Positions 18,018 to 25,988 of a stretch of 64,000 nt of DNA are shown here, in pieces. Position 1 is the first letter of the stretch. Each line of letters starts with the position of its first letter. Below the pieces are notes generated by a model. The model was not told the origin of the DNA. It saw only the letters and a list, made by a program, of their open reading frames with translations, and searched no databases. The position numbers and the translations under genes are program-made. Source of the DNA: Bacteroidales bacterium (GTDB lineage Bacteria > Bacteroidota > Bacteroidia > Bacteroidales > Tenuifilaceae); the NCBI GenBank assembly GCA_016931855.1, contig JAFGDZ010000052.1, forward strand, positions 1 through 64,000, given 5' to 3'.

Positions 18018-18098
18018 ACCTAAGAGTTCTGATAATATGGCACGAAGATATGGAGAATGTGGAGCCGTTATTCTCCCAAAAAGGTGTTAAAAAGCAAA

Positions 18099-18129
18099 CG
18101 CGCCATTATCGAGAATAGATAATGGCGCG
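18099..18129 (-). terminator. Strong hairpin, likely terminator of the DUF805 gene
   Basis: Perfect 12-bp stem CGCGCCATTATC / GATAATGGCGCG with a 7-base loop. On the minus strand it is followed by a T-rich stretch. Confidence 0.75.
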
Positions 18130-18173
18130 GTACTATGAAAAAGAGAGTGCTTGGCACCCCTTACAAAATATAA

Positions 18174-18530
18174 TTACTCCTTTGGATTTGGACCATACTC
18201 GTTAGCCCCTGGCTTGCTGTCCATCACAAATAGAATTAGCAACCAAATAGCACCAACAAGAGGAATTAGACCTACAAGAATCATCCATCCACTTTTGCTA
18301 ATATCGTGCAAACGGCGCACCCCAACAGCTATTGATGGGATTAGCATTGCCAACATGTAAAGACCGTAAATAGGGCCATAACCAGAATAGGCTATGCCTA
18401 AAACATTGTCTAATATAATTGCAGCAAAGGCAAAAATGATATTGAATAGTACAAACATCCAATACTCTTTTCTGCGAGCTCTTCCGCTAAAATCAGCGTA
18501 CTGTTTTAATACTTTCAGGTACCAATTCAT
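18174..18530 (-). CDS. DUF805 family membrane protein
   Basis: A 118-residue inner-membrane protein of the DUF805 family. It starts NWYLKVLKQYADFSGRARRKEYWMF, the family hallmark, followed by three to four hydrophobic helices and the conserved VGVRRLHDISKSGW loop at about 71-84. Function is unknown; relatives are small polytopic proteins. Monocistronic, with a strong hairpin downstream. Confidence 0.88.
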   Translation of the reverse strand: MNWYLKVLKQYADFSGRARRKEYWMFVLFNIIFAFAAIILDNVLGIAYSGYGPIYGLYMLAMLIPSIAVGVRRLHDISKSGWMILVGLIPLVGAIWLLILFVMDSKPGANEYGPNPKE

Positions 18531-18653
18531 AACAATAGCGATTAAAGAATCCTACTCATTTGGCTTTTCGGTTACGCCCCGTTTGTATAGTTGTTTCTGG
18601 ACTCAACGTTTATATATCAATTTTACATCTTTTTTTCCACAAAATGAATAGTT

Positions 18654-18681
18654 TACAAAAAAGGCTGCCAAAAGCAGCCTG
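18654..18681 (-). terminator. Terminator of the SusC-like receptor unit
   Basis: Stem AGGCTGC / GCAGCCT, A run on the left (T run on the minus strand), directly after the stop codon at 18689. Confidence 0.8.
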
Positions 18682-18688
18682 AAAATTT

Positions 18689-19213
18689 CTATATCGATTC
18701 GCCCCGTAAGTAAAGAACCGTATCGGGGGTTACCTTTCGTATGGCCTCAACCACGCGATTAATCTCGCTAAGCTGATGCTGAATGCGCTCATCGTCATTC
18801 TCAAAGCCAATAAACTCATTGTAGCGCTGCAGCATATCGGTGGGAACGGTTATGGCCTCTAGCTTTGGCAGAATAACCTCCTTGTAATCGAAATCTATAA
18901 AACGGGCGTACTCCTCACGTTTAAGCAACTTAGCAATCAGCGGCATGTACTTCTCGTCGGTAAGGTCGATGCTGTACTTATCGTTAAACATGTTGGCCAT
19001 ATCAAAGAGGTAAAGAAAGCCTTCGGCCTCAAAGCTGTCGTGTAGTGAAGTGCTCTTCTCAACAAACTCCTCAAAAACATCCTCGTAGGCGGTTTTGGTG
19101 AGCAGCCCAAACAGCTTGCGCTTTTGGTATGGGCGGGGCTGAAGAGCCTGCTCAAGGTCAGCCATCTTATCCTTTGCAACAAATCGGAGCTCTGCAATAA
19201 TATCGATATCCAT
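18689..19213 (-). CDS. Hypothetical protein, 174 residues
   Basis: No family recognised. The protein is soluble, acidic and mostly helical, with no signal peptide or membrane segment. It has a positively charged short stretch at about 27-33 (RPYQKRK) and an otherwise Glu/Asp-rich body, ending in LRGESI. It is the last gene of an apparent three-gene unit behind a SusC-like receptor and a small lipoprotein, with a gap of only 24 bases to the gene upstream. A cytoplasmic protein in third place of such a unit is unusual. Coding is supported by length, codon pattern and the terminator after it. Confidence 0.6.
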   Translation of the reverse strand: MDIDIIAELRFVAKDKMADLEQALQPRPYQKRKLFGLLTKTAYEDVFEEFVEKSTSLHDSFEAEGFLYLFDMANMFNDKYSIDLTDEKYMPLIAKLLKREEYARFIDFDYKEVILPKLEAITVPTDMLQRYNEFIGFENDDERIQHQLSEINRVVEAIRKVTPDTVLYLRGESI

Positions 19214-19236
19214 GATTCAGGTTAGTTATTTGTAAA

Positions 19237-19863
19237 TCACTTTTTAATGTTTGTGTACTCCCTGCTGCGGTTAAGCAACGAGTCGTATTTTGCCACAATA
19301 TTAGCTAAGATTTTCGCATTTGGACGTTCATTTTGCTGATAGTTATGCATCATTGGTTCTGTTACAACAAGCTTCATTATTAGCTCTGTATCCTGTAGCA
19401 TACGCTTTCTGGCGTCAATCTCTTTTTCCTTCTCGTTGTGAAGTTCCATCCTTTTACTATACGATTTCTCCAAAGCGCCAAAAATATCGCGCAGCTCCTT
19501 TTGGTACAACGTATCGGATATTTGATTGATATGGCTGGTCACACTAATCCAATACATATCCATGGTTGAAGTGTACCTATTGAACTTGGCCAAGCTATCG
19601 TTTACAGCATCGTCCATTCCGTTTATCTCATTCACAAGGGCTTTTAGGTTAGGATCTTTATCCTGTGCCTCGCTAAAAAGCTTATCAATAATGCTATAGC
19701 CACTGCGCTTTGAGTAAGAGGTAACATCAACTTTGTTATCTTCTAACACGGCTGGGGTTTCACCAACATTTTCCGCTACAGGATTTGCTTTGTCATTAGT
19801 GGTACATGAAGCAAAAAATAGGGCCAAAACAAAGAGTTTACCTGCTAATGCTATGTGTTTCAT
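19237..19863 (-). CDS. Hypothetical lipoprotein, coiled-coil rich
   Basis: A 208-residue protein with a lipoprotein signal (LFVLALFFASCTTN, Cys 20). The mature part is helical, with long stretches rich in Lys/Glu/Asn and likely coiled coil at about 75-190. No domain family recognised. It follows the SusC-like receptor by 20 bases and precedes the 174-residue hypothetical gene by 24 bases, so all three are probably co-transcribed. It does not resemble SusD, which would be longer (about 500 residues) and carry TPR-like helices. Confidence 0.65.
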   Translation of the reverse strand: MKHIALAGKLFVLALFFASCTTNDKANPVAENVGETPAVLEDNKVDVTSYSKRSGYSIIDKLFSEAQDKDPNLKALVNEINGMDDAVNDSLAKFNRYTSTMDMYWISVTSHINQISDTLYQKELRDIFGALEKSYSKRMELHNEKEKEIDARKRMLQDTELIMKLVVTEPMMHNYQQNERPNAKILANIVAKYDSLLNRSREYTNIKK

Positions 19864-19883
19864 AACTGAATTGGGGATTTAGG

Positions 19884-22424
19884 TTAAATGCCGATACTAA
19901 CACCAACAATAAACGAACGGGATAATGGATATACACTATAATTATCGATACCTGTGCTGTATCCTGCGGGATCTAATCCGCTGTAACTTGTTATAGTAAA
20001 TAGGTTATTTGCACCAATGTAGAACCTATAGCTCTCGCCCCACTTTACATTTTTAGGTTTAAGAGTGTAACTAACCGTAACATTATCAAGACGAAGATAA
20101 GACGCGTCTTCTAAGTACTGGTTAGAAAGAAATGTGTTGTGGTAACCATTACGAGCATTCGATAGTCCTTCTCTATTTATATTATGAGTAGGGAAATAAT
20201 CTGCATTGCTTAAATCAAGGCGCGTTACGTTATATATGCTATACCCCCCAGCATACCGAAACTTAAAAAAGCACTCAATACCATTAGTAAACTTAATGGT
20301 GTTAGCCCAACCCAGTTCATAACGAGGAATATATTGCCCCATCTCTTCAAATTTTGCTAAATCAGTGTTGCTGGTTTTTCCTCCACTTTCGGTATAAAAC
20401 AGGGGCCAGCCATCGGCTCTATACTCACCCGTAAACCTTGGTAAATAGAACTGAGTTGAGCTTCCCTCCTTAATTATTTGGGTATATTCGCTAGAACCAC
20501 GGTAATATGTTTGTCCGCTCTTAGTACGCCTATCCTTCGTTTCAACCAGTTTATTGGCATTACCAAATAAAGTAACTATTGAGATCCATTCTAGTTTATT
20601 CGTTTTAACAGGCACTGTATTTAGCAAAATCTCAAATCCACTATTATTATACCAAGTACTATTACCAGAAACAAAAGGGAGCTGGTTTGGAGGCATTGGC
20701 ACAGTTATCAGTCCTACTGCATTTTTTGCATCTTTAATGTAATAGGTAAAGCTACCTCCAACACGGTTTTTGAGTATTGAAAAATCAAAACCAAAGGAAA
20801 GTTCCGTTGCCGTTTCAACCTTTAGTGAATCTATGGATGCTTCAGCCATGTGATATGCATAATAATCGGCATAATAATTACCGGTAATGCCATATCCTAA
20901 TCTAAGTTTCAAACTATTTACATTCGCGTTATTTCTTAAAAAAGCCTCCTGCTTTAAGTCCCAACCCAAGCTTAGGGCATAAAATAGGTTTGATCTATCA
21001 AGAGTGTTTTCTGGACCACTATACCTAAAACTAGTTTTAGAAAACTCCTTATTCAATAAAGCACCAATAGAGTAACGCTGTAAATAAGCATAGGAGGCCT
21101 TGGCATAAATTGACTGACTACTAAACTCAGAATAGTATTCAAGATCGAACCCATAGGCAAGCCCATCTAGTTCGTTACTATACATTCTATTACTAAAACC
21201 TAAGCTAACATCTATATTGCTAGTAGCAAAAATCTGCTTACTATAACTAGCACTTAAATCTATATTGGTTTTAGTCTTATCCGTTATTACTTTATTATAT
21301 GTATTAGAACCAGAACCGTTGTATGCCTCAGGGGCTTGCAAATAGTTAAGGTCCGAGTTGTTATTACTATAACCAAAAGTAGCGTTTGTAACCAAATCAT
21401 TGGATATACGATAGCTAGCACCAATCCCAACATTAGCAAAGGAATTGGTCTCTATGTTTGATGTATGCTCTATTATAGCCATTGGATTATAGTAGGCAAA
21501 ATCTCTCATACTCTGATAGTAATCACCTTGATCGTTATACACAGGATCGGTTGTGTTTCTTTTAAAAGCTTGGTAAAAAAGATTTTTAGGTTGAGATTCA
21601 GCAGCATACGATGGCAATATGGTTGATTCAAAACGAGCAAAGGAACCATTTAGCCTAACATCCAACTTGTTTTTTAAGGCTTTTTGAGCGAGGCTTAACG
21701 TTACTCCAGAGCCTTCTCTTCCTGAGCTAATTACAATTCCGGGATTAGTTTGGTGAGTTAAAGACACACGATAGCGCGTGTTACTCAATTTTCCTGAAAG
21801 AGAAAGATTATAACTCTGTGAAATTGAACTTCTAAAGATTTCATCCTGCCAATCGGTACTTGCTCCACCATCAAAAAAACCAGTCAAATTATTCTCGGTA
21901 ACGTAAGAACGTAGCTCTTTTGCCGATAATAAATCATGGCGCTTGGATGTGCTATTCAACGATAGAAAGGAGTTAAAATCAACTTTTAACTTTTTATTTG
22001 AATCGCCTATTTTAGTATTGATTATAATAACACCATCCATACCCTGTCCGCCGTAGAGAGCGGTTTCTGTGGCATCTTTAAGAATTACAATGCTTGCAAT
22101 ATCATCAGGATGCAGATAGGATATATCAGTACTATAAATACCATCAACAATAAATAGAACACCCAAAGAGAAATCACTAGACTTGCCTCTAATTACGGGA
22201 GAGTTAGAAACAGTTGGATCGCTACCCTTCTTGGTAAAACTAACGCCAACAGCCTCGGCTTGGAGCAAGTAAGAAAAATCGGAAACGCCTTTTTGATTCG
22301 ATTCACCAATTTTTATTACCTGATTATAGTTTGTTGTACCAACTATTGAATCGTTTTTTTCCTGAGCAGTAGCGTTAAACATCATCGCGGATAGGCAAGA
22401 AAGGCCTAAAAAAAGTCTTTTCAT
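19884..22424 (-). CDS. SusC/RagA-like TonB-dependent receptor without N-terminal carboxypeptidase-like domain
   Basis: An 846-residue outer-membrane TonB-linked transporter. After a signal peptide ending TAQEK, a plug domain (about 35-150) has the typical VLFIVDGIYSTDISYLHPDDI and IVILKDATETALYGGQGMDGVIIINTK stretches. The rest is a 22-strand barrel, closing with FIVGVSIGI. It lacks the 80-residue CarboxypepD_reg-like domain that opens most SusC proteins and is shorter than the usual 1000 residues. No SusD gene is adjacent; instead two unknown proteins follow. It is likely a nutrient importer of unknown substrate. Confidence 0.82.
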   Translation of the reverse strand: MKRLFLGLSCLSAMMFNATAQEKNDSIVGTTNYNQVIKIGESNQKGVSDFSYLLQAEAVGVSFTKKGSDPTVSNSPVIRGKSSDFSLGVLFIVDGIYSTDISYLHPDDIASIVILKDATETALYGGQGMDGVIIINTKIGDSNKKLKVDFNSFLSLNSTSKRHDLLSAKELRSYVTENNLTGFFDGGASTDWQDEIFRSSISQSYNLSLSGKLSNTRYRVSLTHQTNPGIVISSGREGSGVTLSLAQKALKNKLDVRLNGSFARFESTILPSYAAESQPKNLFYQAFKRNTTDPVYNDQGDYYQSMRDFAYYNPMAIIEHTSNIETNSFANVGIGASYRISNDLVTNATFGYSNNNSDLNYLQAPEAYNGSGSNTYNKVITDKTKTNIDLSASYSKQIFATSNIDVSLGFSNRMYSNELDGLAYGFDLEYYSEFSSQSIYAKASYAYLQRYSIGALLNKEFSKTSFRYSGPENTLDRSNLFYALSLGWDLKQEAFLRNNANVNSLKLRLGYGITGNYYADYYAYHMAEASIDSLKVETATELSFGFDFSILKNRVGGSFTYYIKDAKNAVGLITVPMPPNQLPFVSGNSTWYNNSGFEILLNTVPVKTNKLEWISIVTLFGNANKLVETKDRRTKSGQTYYRGSSEYTQIIKEGSSTQFYLPRFTGEYRADGWPLFYTESGGKTSNTDLAKFEEMGQYIPRYELGWANTIKFTNGIECFFKFRYAGGYSIYNVTRLDLSNADYFPTHNINREGLSNARNGYHNTFLSNQYLEDASYLRLDNVTVSYTLKPKNVKWGESYRFYIGANNLFTITSYSGLDPAGYSTGIDNYSVYPLSRSFIVGVSIGI

Positions 22425-22579
22425 TAGTTCTGTTTAATGATTTATTCCGTCTAATCTTTTTCTGTGAGATACAAAAACCTACCAAAAGTAGAAAAGATTA
22501 AAGTGTTATCAACCGTTTTCTTACATTTATTACCCTGAAAATTAGTATTTATAAAACATACATTTACACTTCACTAGCA

Positions 22580-22753
22580 ATGTTTAGTCTTGCAACCCGA
22601 TGGCTTAGCCAGTTTGCCTACCAAACCAACTTAAACTGGTGGTTCTACACCATTGGGATAGTACTATCGGCAGTTGTAATAGTGTTTACCATAACCGCTG
22701 GGGCATTAAATGCGGGTAAAGCCAATCCAGTGGAGGTTCTAAAAACGGAGTAA
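22580..22753 (+). pseudogene. Remnant of FtsX/MacB permease, C-terminal 57 residues
   Basis: An open frame of 58 codons, too short to be a full gene, whose translation is the C-terminal end of an ABC permease of the MacB type: a last membrane helix followed by the diagnostic ending ANPVEVLKTE, matching NPAETVRVQD and NPAEAVRYE of the two intact permeases in this window. It has RWLSQFAYQTNL before the helix, as in family members. The upstream sequence shows no more of the gene. It is a relic of deletion. Confidence 0.75.
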
Positions 22754-22792
22754 CCCAGCTATAATTTCGCCTGTATAAGCTTGTAAATAAAC

Positions 22793-22885
22793 CGCAGGCT
22801 GGAGCCTGCAAGAATAGTCCGACGGTGGCAAAGCCAACCGCCGAACGCGGTAATTAAGAGATGTGGAGCGTCTGGAAACTATAGC
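22793..22885. repeat. Degenerate intergenic repeat, copy A
   Basis: Sequence resembling 25130-25200: both start CCGCA(A/G), have CTGCAAGA(A/T)TAGTC and end in AA-rich ATGT(A/G)G. This copy carries an extra 16 bases and internal palindromic pieces (GCAGGCTGGAGCCTGC). Copies are diverged, so the homology is moderate. Confidence 0.55.
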
Positions 22886-22933
22886 CTCAGGCTAACAGGG
22901 AGAACGGGGAAATATAGAGCATCTGACGAACTG

Positions 22934-22966
22934 GGGTGTCCAAAAGTAACGGACACCCTCTTTTTA
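22934..22966 (+). terminator. Plus-strand terminator-like hairpin
   Basis: Stem GGGTGTCC / GGACACCC, 9-base loop, then CTCTTTTT. The only plus-strand gene upstream is the relic at 22580-22753, so it could be the old terminator. Confidence 0.65.
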
Positions 22967-23029
22967 TATGTACACACCTGAACTGGTCTTAATGTACTCA
23001 ATCAACGGAAGGTAAGTGGATTATAGGAT

Positions 23030-24724
23030 TTAGTTCGGGTCCTGACCAATGTCGCCTAAGGCACACGATATAAATGTATTTCCTGTGCCCGTAACCGAAC
23101 AGTTTTTATCAAGGTAGATTCCCCAACCAGAGGATGATTGGAACTTAGAGTTTGAGGCAATAAAGCTTGTTCCTGTGGCATGAACCGCAGACCGCCTTAA
23201 ATCGCTTCCCTTTCCGGCAAAGTTAAACTCACAGTAATCGAACTTGGTATTTGGTAAGTTGTTCCACCATAGCTGTATTCCGTACCAAGCACCAGCAACA
23301 GGAGATGCGGCTGAACTCGAAAAGATAATTGGCTCGGTAAGGGTGCCAATAGCGGTAAGCTGCGCATTGCTACTATACCCAATATCTATTTGCCCATCGG
23401 CACCAAATAGCATAACCGTTCCAGCCTCAATGGTAAGGTTAGCATTGATATTAATCCCAACATTTATATAGTAAGGAACGGTTTGCTTACCCCAGGTTGA
23501 CGTTGCGGTAACATCGCCATCGGTAACACTAATGCCATAGCCCGTGTTGCAGGTGAACGTATTGTTTAAACCAATAGTGCCAAGCCTTTCGCTATCCATC
23601 TGCAGGGCATGTAATGCAATGTGTTCAACAATGTTATTGGACATGGAGGTAAAATAGGAATCACCACTCATCACTATTCCAATTGAAGAGGAGTTGTGAA
23701 TTCTACAATTGTTCAATGCAAAGCTTGCATCAACAGCATTTAATGCTCCCGTGGACGATTTCCCTGCAAAGTTTACCTCGCAGTAGCTCATGCTTGAGCT
23801 GGCTAGGGTGTTCCACCAGAATGCGATGCCTTGCCATGCACCAGCAGCAGGCACGGGGGCGCTTGAGGTAAATACAATATTTTCTGTTTCGGTACCATTG
23901 GCAACAAGGGTTGTTGAGCCGCTATACCCAAGGCTCAATTTACCATCGGCATTGAACTTGAACACAGCCCCAGGCTCAATGGTTAGCGTGGCGTTGTTTA
24001 CATTGATGTTGCCCTCCACATAATAGGGTTTATCCAACTTTTTCCATGTTACAGTCCCTGCCACATCGTCAGCAATAACGTTAACACCAAAGCCATCGGC
24101 ACTATTGAATACATTACTTTCGCCAATGGTGTGCAAGTAAGCGGCATAAAGTCTAACGGGATGCTTACCACAGTTGCTAAACTGGTTATGGTTCATCTCG
24201 GTAAACCACGAGCCTTGGTCTAGTTCAATACCATAATCCTTAGCGTAGGAAATTTGGTTGTTACTAAATATTAAGGATGTGCCAATTAGCTGAACTGCAC
24301 CATCGGAGGTTCTACCAGCATACTCAATTTTACAGTAGGTCATGCTGGAATTCATATTGTTGTTCCAGAAATAGATTCCATTCCATGCCCCTGCGCTGGG
24401 AATGGCAGCATTAGAGGTGAAAACAATGGGCTTATCGGCTGTTCCGTTTGCTATTAGCGTTGAGTTCTCCGAGTATCCAATGGATAGCTGTGCCCCCGAT
24501 TCAAACTTAATGGTTGTTCCGGGCTCAATGGTAAGAATAGCCCCACTCACATTTATTGTTCCCGAAATAATGTAGGTTTTCCCAGTGCTCCAAGTGGTAT
24601 TGGTGACAATGTCGTTCTCAATTAGATTCCCGGTGTTGTCATCTGGTTCATCGGTTAGCTCCTCGCAGGAGATTGTGCCCAGAACAAGTGCAAGTGCAAG
24701 TAAAGTCCTGACAGTTTTTTTCAT
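23030..24724 (-). CDS. Lipoprotein with three tandem beta-helix repeats
   Basis: A 564-residue secreted lipoprotein (signal ending LVLGTISCEEL, Cys 20). The mature part is made of three related units of about 175 residues beginning near 48, 227 and 406. Each opens with TW-x-x-G/x-(K/V)-PYYI-like residues, then an INVNNATLTIEPG stretch, a GYS-x-x-(S/A)-x-L-(V/T)-A-x-GT stretch, then IVFTSSAxxPxAGAWxGI and FAGK(S/G)S. This is the pattern of right-handed parallel beta-helix proteins. No catalytic site of a pectate lyase type is seen, so an adhesin or binding role is inferred. It is flanked by gene-poor repeat-rich DNA and stands alone. Confidence 0.75.
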   Translation of the reverse strand: MKKTVRTLLALALVLGTISCEELTDEPDDNTGNLIENDIVTNTTWSTGKTYIISGTINVSGAILTIEPGTTIKFESGAQLSIGYSENSTLIANGTADKPIVFTSNAAIPSAGAWNGIYFWNNNMNSSMTYCKIEYAGRTSDGAVQLIGTSLIFSNNQISYAKDYGIELDQGSWFTEMNHNQFSNCGKHPVRLYAAYLHTIGESNVFNSADGFGVNVIADDVAGTVTWKKLDKPYYVEGNINVNNATLTIEPGAVFKFNADGKLSLGYSGSTTLVANGTETENIVFTSSAPVPAAGAWQGIAFWWNTLASSSMSYCEVNFAGKSSTGALNAVDASFALNNCRIHNSSSIGIVMSGDSYFTSMSNNIVEHIALHALQMDSERLGTIGLNNTFTCNTGYGISVTDGDVTATSTWGKQTVPYYINVGININANLTIEAGTVMLFGADGQIDIGYSSNAQLTAIGTLTEPIIFSSSAASPVAGAWYGIQLWWNNLPNTKFDYCEFNFAGKGSDLRRSAVHATGTSFIASNSKFQSSSGWGIYLDKNCSVTGTGNTFISCALGDIGQDPN

Positions 24725-25129
24725 GGCAAAAGGTTTTTATTGTGAAACTAATAGCCTTACATAAACCAAAGGTACTGTTGTGTTTAAGGAGAGGTTTACC
24801 CCCAAAAAGGGGTTTTTATGGTAGGAGCCTAATTCTAAAAAGCTAAATACAACACGCTAATAGAAACCGAAAAATTTAGAATGCAATTAGCAGAACTATG
24901 GCTATTCTCGTTGCTGCCATTAGCACCCAAAAACCAAGATGAGAATTATGAACTGTAGTGCATATGGCAAACGGATTATTCCCCCAACTGCTGCTGCACG
25001 TAACCAAATTTAGCAAAAAAAGGAGCCGTTACTTTCTCTTTTTTAGGTTATTGCAGAAACAATGGTCAAAATGTTTTCTGGTGGTTGGAATGGTATAGTG
25101 ATGGAGATAGATGACTAAAGATTGTACTG

Positions 25130-25200
25130 TTAGCCGCAAGTTGGAACCTGCAAGATTAGTCAACCACCGAACTCGGAAATTCAAGAATGTAGTGCATTGG
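25130..25200. repeat. Degenerate intergenic repeat, copy B
   Basis: Diverged copy of 22793-22885 with the same order of short blocks but lacking 16 central bases. Confidence 0.55.
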
Positions 25201-25346
25201 GGAACGAGGTATGAATAAACTTATGACAAATGGGGCGTTGCCCCAAACCCCACTCACTTTCTTGGTTGCCTCACACCTTACAGGTGCTCAGCGAACTCGC
25301 CACAAAACGGCTCGGTTGAAACAAGAAAGTAAGCAAAGAAATTCAA

Positions 25347-25411
25347 GTCTCGTTCTTAAACGAGACTGCCTCGCTCGAAAAACTACGCGATGTCTCGTTT
25401 CGGAACGAGAC
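25347..25411. repeat. Twin 20-nt palindromes
   Basis: GTCTCGTT-CTTA-AACGAGAC at 25347-25366 and GTCTCGTT-TCGG-AACGAGAC at 25392-25411. Stems are identical, loops differ. Spaced by 45 bases. Confidence 0.85.
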
Positions 25412-25925
25412 TCCTTCGCAAAGAACGCTCGGTCGCAAAATCTGAACTCGTACTTCCCTACGGTCAGTACTCAAACAGCAGATTTTTTTAAACGACCGCT
25501 GTGCTTGTTTTTCGGCTCACCAGCCGATGCCGAGGGTTAACTAATAGTCAACAGTTCCCCTGTATTTGTAATGATTAAGTGATGAAGATAGATTACGAAT
25601 AAAAGTGCGTATTCATAGGGTGTGGCGAACAGAAATGCTCCGCGCAAACTTGCGGTGAGCTTGCCAAACCAATGATTTAAACTGTTTTTTTTGAGGAATA
25701 GCCACTACTGCCACAGTAGTAGCCCTGAATTACCTTGCCTAGGCTGCCGCACGAACCGAGCGTACTGTGCGAGCTCGGCAAAGCCAGTCCTCTCGTGTGG
25801 CTTTGCGATAGCAAAACTCTTAAAACTAAGTAAGCGCAGCCAACCGAGGACGAAGGACAAACTCAGCGAAGCCAATTCAACGACTTCCTATATTCTTTTG
25901 CTGCGCAAAGTCACACGATACAATT

Positions 25926-25971
25926 GTGCGACAGCGGGGAGTTCAGTGTAACTAATCGTGCGACAGCGGGG
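25926..25971. repeat. Direct repeat of 14 bases
   Basis: GTGCGACAGCGGGG occurs twice, 32 bases apart, just after the 3' end of the outer-membrane receptor gene of the RiPP locus. Confidence 0.75.
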
Positions 25972-25988
25972 CAAAATTAACTGAAGGT

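Larger units (their letters stand above)
22425..23029. other. Intergenic region with gene relic and repeat
   Basis: Holds a fragment of an ABC permease gene (22580-22753), one copy of a degenerate intergenic repeat (about 22793-22885) and a strong plus-strand hairpin (22934-22966). Confidence 0.6.
24725..25988. other. Gene-free, repeat-rich region of about 1.3 kb
   Basis: No gene could be supported. It contains one copy of a degenerate repeat (25130-25200), two near-identical 20-nt palindromes (25347-25366 and 25392-25411), and a direct repeat of 14 bases (25926-25939 and 25958-25971). A plus-strand reading frame at 25211-25540 is low-complexity, with Arg/Lys/Ser-rich text derived from the repeats and no homologous look, and is not called. 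Confidence 0.6.

Noticed and set aside
19237-22424. SusC/SusD polysaccharide utilisation locus
   Set aside because: No SusD-type protein, no glycoside hydrolase and no sensor gene nearby.
25211-25540. 109-codon plus-strand ORF in the repeat-rich gap
   Set aside because: Its Lys/Arg/Ser-rich translation comes from palindromes and repeats; no gene-like pattern.
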